The notes beneath the pieces are model-generated. The model ran no database searches and was not told the DNA's origin. It saw only the letters and a program-made list of their open reading frames with translations. This document shows positions 39,906 to 51,100 of a stretch of DNA of 64,000 nucleotides, piece by piece; within the stretch, counting starts at the first letter, position 1; every line of letters starts with the position of its first letter. The stretch is from Paraspadella gotoi (taxonomy: Eukaryota; Chaetognatha): assembly GCA_051294375.1 (NCBI GenBank), contig JBJCIZ010000239.1:6487996-6551995 (forward strand), given 5' to 3'. The translations under genes were made by a program, and so were the position numbers.

Positions 39906-42900
39906 TTGACACATTTTTGTCTGTGTAAATCAAATTCAATTTTAACGCTGATGAAGGCTCGCGAATAGAGCCGAAACATGTACGTTTTTTAAATGAAAAT
40001 AAAATCGTTGTTGTAAACAATTCAAACGCTTTTTCTAAATGATAAAAAACTATAATAAAAAACCCTAACCATAACTATCCAAAACCCTAAACCATCCCTA
40101 ACCCTAAACAGTAAACACCCTGTAACCCGAGTTGGAGAATTTAAAATTAAGACTCTTTTTTTAATCCCTCAACTTGAATTTTTAAAACTAATATTTAATC
40201 CTAATCTGTTATTAAACATGAAACATGATCCAACCTGGACCATTTATTCAATATTCATTAATTCTCCTTGACCACTCGTCATACATCAGACCGCGTGGCC
40301 AAATGGAGAAGGCGTCTGACTACGAATCAGGAGATTGAGGGTTCGAGTCCCTCCGCGGTTAACATTCAAAACTATTTAAACTATGCGAAATATTTTGTTT
40401 AATTTCTTCAGGCCAATCATATTATCTTTTATCCAAGCTTTTGCGTCCGAGCTCTTTGAGACTTGTTTACTCCTTTTGCTTTACCTTCAAAGCGATCTTC
40501 CCATCCAAGCTTGGGCGTCCAAGCTTTCTCTCTGGCTCAATTTTAAAACGATCTTCCCATTCAAGCTCTTGGCATCCAAGCTTTCTCTCTGCCTCACTTT
40601 TAAAGAGATCTTCGTGTCCAAGCTCTTGGCGTTAAAGCTCTCTCTCCAACTTATCTTCAAAGCAATCTTCCAATCCAAGCTCTTGGCATCCAAGCTTTCT
40701 CTCTGCCTCACTTTTAAAGCAATCTTCACATCCAAGCTCTTGGCGTCCAAGCTCTCTCTCCGCCTCACCTTTAATGCAATCTTCCCATCCAAGCTCTTGG
40801 CATCCAAGATTTTTCTCTGCCTTACCTTTTAAGCGATTATTCAATCCAAGCTTTCTCTCTGCCTCACCTTCAATGCGATCATACCATCTTGCATTGCGAT
40901 GCGATCTTCCCATCCAAGCTTTCTCTCTGCCTCACCTTCAAAGCAATCTTCCCATCCAAACTTTCTCTCTGCCTCACCTTCAAAGCGATCTTCCCATCCA
41001 AACTTTCTCTCTACCTCACCTTCAAAGCTATCTTCCCATCCAAACTTTCTCTCTGCCTCACCTTCAAAGTGATCTTCCCATTCAAGCTTTCTCTCTGCCT
41101 CACCTTCAAAGCAATCTTCCCATCCAAGCTTTCTCTCAGCCTCACCTTCAAAGTGATCTTCCCATCCAAACCAGTATATAAGGTGATAGACAGACGCGGG
41201 TCTATTACCCCCTCCTTCTCATTCACCTCCTCTTCATCCTCCTCCCAGGGATTCGGGGCCGCGTTCACGAGATTCAGTTCACCTTCCTCTATTCTCCTAC
41301 TAGTTTCTCCCCTTTTTTTACTCTCATGATTGTCGCCGTATAGATTTTCCTGCCGTCGTGACTTTACTTCCGGTTAGGATACCTTTTCAGAGCAAACTTT
41401 CTCTCTGCCTCACTTTCAAAGCGATCTTCCCATCCAAACTTTCTCTCTGCCTCACCTACAAAGCGATCTTCCCATCCAAGCTTTCTCTCTGCCTCATCTT
41501 CAAAGCGATCTTCCCATCGAAACTTTCTCTCTGCCTCACCTTCAAAGGGATCTTCCCATCCAAGCTTTCTCTCTGCCTCTCCTTCAAAGCGATCTTCCCA
41601 TCCAAGCTTTCTCTCTGCCTCACCTTCAAAGCGATCTTCCCATCCAAGCTCTTGGGGACGGGTTCAACTACTTCCGACACTAGGTCCGCGTTGGTCGCGT
41701 CGTCAGCTTCGATGTTCGGCAACTCTCTCCTTCTGTTTTGACAGCAGGACCAGTAGTGGGGAGTGCAAAAGAAACAAGGGTTTCTCTGAAGGAGGGGGGG
41801 AAGGAAGGGGGCGGGAGGTGGGTTGTGTAGTAAGGCGTAGTGAAAGTTACATACGAAAATTCTAAAAGTCATTTATGAACAACATACCCTCAGTGAACAT
41901 TAATTTGTAAAAAAAATTAATTTTATGTTTTTTAATTTTCGCAGTAGGCTATATTTATATATAGTACTATCCTTATAAAATCAAAAAATTCAAAATAGGC
42001 TTTTCTTAATTTTGATTGCAGATTTGAATTCCTCGTCAAAAGTTGATAAAGAAAATATAAATCATTTTTAAAAATTCTTTCATTAAGTGGGTTAAAAATT
42101 AAAAAAACTATATTTAATATATAAAAAGTTAATTTTCAGCTTAAAATATAGCTTTTTCTAATTTTTGACTCACTTAATGAAGGAATTTTTCAAAAAGTTA
42201 TATTTCTTTTTACCAACTTTTTATGACGAATCAAATCTGCAAAAAAATCTTAGAAAAAACTGTTTGAAATTTTAACATTTATGGTTTAGTACTAGTATAA
42301 ATATGGCCTACTGCGTAAATTGTAAAATTATTAGAATTTTTTTATTACAAATGTTTATTAGTATAGATTGGTTCGTTCCTCACTTTTAGAATTTAATTAA
42401 AGTTAAATTTAGAAATTTTACTACGCCTTATTGTGTAGTCAGGCATAGCAAAGTTCACCCCGCCTCTAAGCATGACACCTTCAGTCAAGATCCGGTGGCT
42501 CATTGAGTAAAGCCATCAGCTCATAACCACTAGGTACCGGGTTCAATCCCAACCCGGTACTTCCCTGCGGAAGTGTGAGGACGGCCGTAAGCGCCTTGGG
42601 GGCGTGGAAAACCCTCAAGCCTGGTTCCAAGCCCAGGACCCGTTCCATAGCTGCTAGAGGGGGTTAAAGAAGTTGCGGATAGTCATCTTCAGCCCACTTA
42701 GCGCCTTATCCATACTGGTGAGCCCATCCTGTTGAGCATATTCCAACCTTTTGATTCCAGGCCCATGGACGTGCTGAAGATTGCTCCCCTCCCTCCACTG
42801 GAAGCAGTGCAGGTGGGTTACAATCTGGGGGCATGTAGTCGGGCATAGCAAAGTTCACCCCGCCTCTCAAGCATGACACCTTAGGTTCGTGACCGTTTGG

Positions 42901-44776
42901 CTTTGAAATAAAGCAAAGTCAAGCTCATTGAACCTACTAGGTATACGAGTTCAATCTCTAACCAGTAACGCCGTAAGACGTTGGGCGTGGAACTCAACTG
43001 GTTAACCAGGACTTCATACTCTCGAGGGGTTAAGTAAGTCATCTTAGCTAGCGCTATTCAAGGTAGTTGTCTTTTATATACTATAATTATATGCTAGTAA
43101 AGATTTACAATTTACTTCAGTGTACAGAAGAATATTTTTAGACGATCTAGTAGAAGAGATTAGATGAGAGAGACCTTGTACCTAAACCATCTGGAAGAAG
43201 TTCTAATGAAATTGTTTATACAGTGTGTCCTATACTACTATATGGCTGTGAGGTAAAAACTTTTTTGGGCTAGAGACATGAACAGAATTAATGTTGCTAT
43301 TAATGATGGTATCATGAAAATTATTCGGATTCAAACCGATGGAAAGCATTAGAGAGCTTCGGACTTTAGTTTGGTTACTGTGATATTATTACATGTTTAA
43401 CCAGCGTAAAAAGAACTTTATTTCCAAGATCTATAGTTCGAAAATTTAGTTTCAAAAAAATAATCGCATTCTTTAATGATTGAAATATATTAATTGATAA
43501 TTTGGACCTTTGTTGTCTGTGGTGGTGGTTTTCACGCAATCTTTAACTTTGTTTGTTTTTAGACTTAGCTTTTTTGATGCTCCTGTATGTAACTGAATCA
43601 ACCTTGTTGAATCGAAATAAAACGCATTCTAAGCATGACACCTTCAGTCGTGACCGTGGCTCATTGAGTAAAGCCATCAGCTCATGACCACTAGGTACCG
43701 GGTTCAATCCCAACCAAGTGTGAGGACGGCCGTAAGCCGCCTTGGGGGGTGGAAAACCCTCAAGCCTGGTCCAAGCCCAGGATCCGTTCCATAGCTGCTC
43801 GAGGGGTTAAGAAGTTACGGATAGTCATCTTCAGCCCACTAAGCGCCTTATCCACAGTTGTAGCTTTAATGTTCGTTTATTATACATATAAAATTTTTTA
43901 TTGCTAGTATTATTAAGATTATTTTATACAATATTTTAACTTTCAATTGATTGGATTGACGAGAGAGAGAGAAGAAGAAGAGAGAGAAGAGAGAGAGACA
44001 CCTGCAGCCGGTTCCCGTAGACGGTGGGAAAGAAGTGCTCGAGATAAACTGCGATAGCAAGAAGGCGATGAATTCGACAGAGAGAATATAAGACCGAGCC
44101 TGAGAAGAAATTTAATGTAATAAATATATAATAAAATACTTAATTATATTTCAAATATCTAAATTAATAATTACTTGAAAAAAAATGTGTTGATGAACAT
44201 TTTACAAATTTAAAAATAGAAAGAAAGAATAAGATTAATCTATGAAACTTCGATCCAAAATTAAATTAATTTCAAAGTTAAAGATTAGGTTAAAGATTAA
44301 AGTTAGGGATTAGGTTGTGGATTGGCTTAAGAATTAAGATTGGGATTAAGTTTGTAATAGGGTTTAGGGATTAGAGTGAAGGATCAAAGTTAACATCAGG
44401 GATTGAATAAAAATTTGTTAAGAGGTTAGATCTTAGGGTTAAAATAAAGTAAAACAGAAATGAGCGCGGTCTCGGTAAATAGTGCCGAAACGTGGGGTCC
44501 CTAACTGCGCCGTGAATGTCCAGTAGAGGGAAGTGCCGTCGTCTCGTTCGTCGGAAGCTCAACTTCTTCGTTGATGAGATCCCATCTGAGAGAAGGAAGA
44601 AGGAGAGGGTTGGTGGGGAGTGGGAGGGAGTGGGGAGTGGGGGAAGGGGAGAGATGGTGGGAGGAGGAGGAGGGGAGGGGAAAGGGAAGATGGGGAAGGG
44701 AAAGAATTTTAGGGAAAGGAGAGAGGAAAGGAGGAAGATGAGGAAGAGAAGAGAGAGGAAAGGAGAGAGGGTTGAT

Positions 44777-44833
<57 letters not shown>

Positions 44834-45078
44834 GGACGTTTGTAGAAAAAAGAGAAGAAACGAGGAGGGGAAATAAAAGAGAAAAAAAAAATCAGGAGTG
44901 GATGTAGGGAAAAATATATCCTTCTCTCTTTTTCTCTCTCTCTCTCTATCTTTCTGTCTTTTTCTATCTCTTTCTTTTCCCTGTTTTACTCTCTCTCCTC
45001 TCTCTCTTCTCTCTCTCTCTCTCTCTCCTGTGTCTCTTCCTCTCTCTTTCTATCCAACCCTTCCCCCTCTTCCCCCTC

Positions 45079-45143
<65 letters not shown>

Positions 45144-48100
45144 ACGTGACGCTTCGCTCGACGGCGGCGAGCCAGACGCAATGAGTGAGAGCGAGACAGA
45201 TGGCGACTTGCGGTACGATGGCGAAGATGCAGGCAACGGCGAAAGGAATCAGCATCATGACGAACATGAGGATGGGTGTGGCCAGAGCAAAGAAGAAGGC
45301 GCTGATGATGCTGAAGACTGCGTTCGCGTTTTTTTGTGTGTGCGTATGTGTGTGTATTCGTGTTTATTTGTGTGGAGGTGGAGTAAGTTAAGAGGGATGG
45401 AGAGAAAGCGGGAGGAAAGGGACGGGCATTGCCTAAGTTCAACCCGTTTCTGAGCATGACACTTTCAGTCGTGACCCGGCGGCTCATTGAGTAAAGCCAT
45501 CAGCTCATGACCACTAGTTACCGGGTTCAATCCCAAACCGGGAAGCGTGAGAACGGCCGTAAGCCGCCTTGGGGGCGTGGAATTCCCAGCCCAGGACCCG
45601 TTCCATTGCTTCTAGAGGGTTTAAGGAAGTTGCGGTTAGTCTGCGGGTAGACTACCAGTCATCCTCGGCCCACTTAGCGCCTTATTCACATTAAGTTCAG
45701 GGGTCGTTCCAATGGTGGCGTAGGGTTGAAATCCTTACCCCATACAATTAAATCAAATCAAATCAACTAATCCAATCGATCAATCAAAATCGCATTAATA
45801 CCTGCGGCGCTTTTCACGCTCTTGAAGAGAACCGAAACGACGAAGGATTGAGAAATGACGGTGAGAGAGTAAATCCAGAAAAGAATGAAGAAGACGCTCC
45901 TGCAGAGCGAATAAATTTTAAAAATATATATTATATACAAATGTATTAAAATATCTGTTCAATTCTTATCTATCTATTCTAAGCTAAATCTAAATTTATT
46001 ATTCTTAATATTAATAGAAACAGTTGCTCTCCCCCTGACCATTCAATGTTGCCCACGATCCAATCCGATCCGACGACCATGATGAGCATTAGGCAACTTA
46101 GGATGAGCGCCTCGAAAGCATTGACGACGAGGTAGGACAACCAGAAGGCAGACTCCAACATGCCCATCACCCGCATCATGTCTTTGATCTGTAGGTTTGA
46201 AAAACATGGGAAGGCGTGGTTGAGGGTTGGTAGTTGGCAGGGAGGGATGGATCTGAAGAAAACTTAATTTCTGATATTATTGTAGTCGGGCATTGCCTAG
46301 GTTCACCCCGCCTATAAGCATGACTCTTTCAGTTGTGACCCGGTGGCTCATTGAGTAAAGCCATCAGCTCATGACCACTAGGTACCGGGTTCAATCCCAA
46401 CCCGGTACCTACCTTGCGGGAAGAGTGAGGACGGCCGTAAGCCGCCTTGGGGGCGTGGCAAACCCTCAAGCCTGGTTCCAAGCCCAGGACCCGTTCCATG
46501 TCTGCTAGAGGGGGTTATAGAAGTTACGGATAGTCATCTTCAACCCACTTATTATTATTATTACGCTCAAAAATTTTGTAAAGAGAGCGAATTTTGTCAT
46601 TTACACATACAGAGGCAGCAAATAAATATTGTAACATATCCCAATCCTTTCATCACCCCTCCCTAAAAATAAATTCGTTCGAAGAAAAAAAAAAAAACTA
46701 AAAAAAATAAATCTTCAAGGTTTTTGCGTGTGTAAAAATGTTGCGCAGTATGCATAGTACGCAATGCATACGAACCTAACCTTGCTCTCTTTCTCGCTGA
46801 CCAACTGAACGACGAGAGAGACGTAAAATGGAATGAGACCCAAAGCCGCGGCCACGCCCAACAGATGATATTGGCCGGCGGCGCCGACTGCCGGCCGGCC
46901 ATCCGGCGTGTAGGTTAGACGAGGGACGGGGAACATCTTGACGCTGTAGTTGAGACGGAGGCCGCTGATGACGGGCGGGTCGGAGCCTGGCGGGAGAGGG
47001 GGGAGGGAGAAGAAGGGAGGGAGAAGAAGGGAGGGAGAATAGGGGAGGGAGATGGTGGGAGGAAGGGAGGTGGTGGAGTGGGAATGTAAAGAACCCAAAG
47101 TTTTGATAAAACGTGATTTACATCTTTTTAAAAATGTTTAACCTTTTTTTTTTTGTAAGGTGGAAAAGACGTAAAGGGGATTTGTTTATATGTTTATATT
47201 TGATTATATATACATTCTATCCCGTGTTTAACAGCAACGTTTGTTAGAAATGATTTTAATTCAAACAAATTCTCTTCGTGAATATCTGAATTGTTTTTAG
47301 TCTCTACTTTAATGATTTTATATCTTTACTCTCATTGGTCGAATTCTACCAATAGTAGTTAATGATTGAATTCTCAATAATTTTAAAGAAGATCTCTCTT
47401 CTCATTGGTCCATTAAATTTAGTCTTTGTATAAAAGAAAGGGCAACTTTTATTTTTTGAAGAGATTGCCCTGGGACCATAAGGTAATTGAATGATTTACT
47501 GAAATTATTAAATAGTGGAATTAGTATTAATAAATGGTTATATTTTGTAGCTTTTGAGCTTCCACAGCTCTTCCAATGGCTCTTCCACAGCTCTTCCAAT
47601 GGCTCTTCCACAGCTCTTTCAATGGCTCTACTGATTGTTATTTCGATTGTCCTTATAACTGTCAACTGAATTACAACTAACTTCAATTAATACTACTAAT
47701 GGCGTTACGGTTATTGATGAGTCAACAATAGAGAAATTAATATGAAGGATGCTCAATCGTGTTCCCAAGTCCGTAAGGAAATGTGCAATCTCTAACACCG
47801 TTAATGTTATCAGAGTAAATGTATTATGTTTTCCCTTCTCATTTTTCTTAACATTTTTAGTCGTTTATGATTAATCCCTTCTTTACAATATTAGGAACGC
47901 TTCACAATCTTAATTCACATTTCCGTCCTGGTCCAGTATCCTCCTTAAAACGACCACCCCCAACCACCCCCTCCCCAACCACCCACAACGTCCACCCTTA
48001 ACCCACTTACCCCGGGTGAGTTCCTCCAAAATGGCGGATTCGACGACCATCTGCAGCTGCGCATATCCGCTGAGGAGATAATCGTTCGGCGGGCAGTTTG

Positions 48101-51100
48101 AGGAGAGACCCTGGTTATTGATAGTGGTTATTGATAGTGGTTAATGATTGGTGGATGGAATTGTGGATGGATCAGAGAATGGTTTTGTGGATGGATCATA
48201 GAATGGTTTTGTGGATGGATCAGAGAATGGTTTTGTGGATGGATCAGAGAATGGTTTTGTGGATGGATCAGTGGTTAGATTAAAGAAACAAAATTCATTG
48301 CTCTTTAACTCTTAAACTGGAAATTCAAAATCGGTATCTAAAATTTTTTTTTTTTCACTTTTTTTACCATCTTATTGAAAGAATTTTTTAAAGAAAGAAT
48401 TATACTTTCTTATAAACTTTCTTATGAAATTGGTACAACCAATATAAAAATTATCCATTCATTTAATAAATAAGCTATCTTGCCCCTGACTTTGGACAGG
48501 CTTTGGTGGTTTAAGGCCTCCATCACTCTTACAAGATAATGACATAGCAGGTCCCTGCAAGCTTTCAATCAAGACTCTCTCACAGACTTGTTTATTCACT
48601 CCCAGAGTACCTGGCTTCCCTATCAATGAAGTGGAAAATATTTCAAAGAATGTTTCAATTGTATGAAAAGACCACTCCCTTAAGTATTAGATCGGGGAAT
48701 ACTTATTGTACTCCGCACTAGCATCAAAATACAAGGAGCTGAATTTTATGAAATTGGTACAACCAATATAAAAATTATATCATTCCCCCCAAATTTTTTT
48801 CCCGCTCCCTACCTTCAAAAGCGGTTGGTAGCAATAACGCGTCTCCAAATAAGAAGATGCGATCGCTTGAAAATCCGCGCGTGGACCCTTTTTGGGGACC
48901 TGGAAGAGGGTGGACGGGGATCGGGAAGAGGGTTTGAGGAAGATGAGGCGAGGAAGGGGGTGTTGATCGCCTGATCGAATCCCACCCCCCAAAAAAAAGA
49001 CTGGTCACGTGACTTTATAAAAGTATGAAATAAATGCAGAGTGAAATGGAAAATCCTGATGGATCGTCTACTTTTTCCCGGGAAAACTTAACCAAACCGC
49101 GGCATTGAGTATGTCATGTCATGTCGCAATAACTCATTGGGCGTGTGAACGCGTTATCTCGTACTGAACGAGCGACAAAAAGGGAAATTTAATTTCCTGT
49201 AAACTATTTTTTTTTTTCATAATATTTTGTATTTATTTGCTTAACGCTTTTCTTTTTTCTGAATTTTTTCGAATTTACCTGCAGAACCAAACCCGGGCCG
49301 GGCATTCGGATAGCGTATTTGGGTGTCCGGATCTTCATAGGATCTGGAAGATATAAACAAAAATTGCGATTCTAAATTGAATCGAATGTCAGGGACGAAT
49401 TTCCACGCCATCTCGTTCGTTTAATAAAGGAATTTTTGGTTGAGGCTGAATCACGAAGCTGACATTTTGACTCTATTTAGTATTTACCCTGTCGCCATTT
49501 ATCACCACAAATATACGGACTTTTGCAGGTTGAATAATACATAAAACACTTCGGTCAGCTCCTCCCACGCAACTTTGTGTAATTTTGTGCAAGAGTTTCA
49601 CAATAATACGAAACTGTACATTTACTTTCTGACTTTCATCTTTATTCCAGCGACGCTCTATTTAGCTTTTTTTTAAAATGTATTATGTACTAGAAGTGCA
49701 TTCATATGTTTTAAAGAAAGTAAAACATTTGTCATGTAAACTATTCTCACTATACTAGCAAAGTAGATTTATAAAAATTAGAAAATAGAAAATTTCCTTC
49801 CAAGATTTTCGTTAAGAATAGTTTCGGGTTCCTAGCGTAGTGACATTCTCTTTACAATGCGTATCACTATGCATATTACTATGAATAATATGCTTTTCTT
49901 AGTGACTGTTTTGATGTCGAGAAAATTGTTTCTTCAACTTCATACTCACGAGTCAATCGCAGTTGGAGTCCGAACCAAGAATGGAATCTACACATTTAAA
50001 TGAGGGCACGATCTATAAAAAGGAGCGCCAGCGGATTCTTTAAAGCGCGAATCGTTGGCGCCGCCAATTCTTTCCCTTTACTGAATTTTCCGGCGCCGCA
50101 ACCGTCACTGACGGCGTCAGAGCCCAAAAAACTCACATGGAACGTAATCCGTGTCTTCGCCTTCGAAAACGATGGCGCCGGCAATGTTGAACTTGTAGAT
50201 TCGTCGGTAGATCTCGACCAGCTTCTCGTTATTGGCCAGGATTTGACTCTCTGCCCTCTGAGGATTAATTGATCGATTTTTTGCTAAATTGATTCATAGA
50301 GTCGTTCAGATGTTTAATTAATTGTTAATATTGCTTGTTGTTTTTTTTTTTCAGGCAGGTAACGCCCGTTTTGGGTTGTGTTTGTCAACTTGTCAGAAGT
50401 GAAAAAAAAACTGCAATGATATCGATTAATTATTATATCAAACATTAAATCAATTAATAAATCTATCAATCAAACAAACAATCAATCAATCATTCATATT
50501 CCCTGATGAATTCCAAGATCTTTGAAAATTCTTCTTGTCATCCTTTTCACTCTCGTCGAAGATATTCCATTTTGGACGACAAAAAACTGTCGCGAGTCTC
50601 TGATGATAAATATGCAATACACAATATAAAATATTATTATATTATTTTGTTATTATATAGTATTTTTTAAGGCGACAGACGGATAGACGGATAGTTTCTA
50701 TTTGAGTACAATAAATAAAGAATTACAACTTTATTGCTGAGTCAGTATCGATGCTTCATCCGAGAAAGCCCCCCCCCTCGCGGCCCCCACCCCCCCCAAA
50801 AAAAAATAATAAAGATTCACTTTTGAGTGGTGAACTGGAAAGGCTGCTCGTTGTTGAGCGTGAACTTTTTGGGTTTGGCGTTGAAGAGTGGATAAACGGG
50901 AAAGTCGACTGCGTTCATCGCTTGATCAACTCCGTCCTTCTTGAAGATCTGTCCCAGAATGATGAAGAGCAGCACGAAGAGCAGTTCCGAGAAGGTGCGG
51001 AGAAAGCTGCGCACTTTGAGCAGAAAGTTGCGGCTCATCAACGCCCAGAATTGCGGCAGGAATCCGCCGCAACAGAAGATTTTCCTCGCCGTTTTCTTTT

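Noticed and set aside
40383-41741. Repetitive proteins such as [14 protein letters not shown] on plus and [14 protein letters not shown] on minus
   Set aside because: The plus frames are just the 42-bp unit read in the wrong direction. The minus frame is explained by exon 13 plus copied donor, so it is not a separate repeat protein.
44002-44099. Apparent one-base frameshift in ABCA exon 12
   Set aside because: It vanishes when the exon is entered in phase 1 from exon 11; the resulting frame runs to [15 protein letters not shown] without a break.
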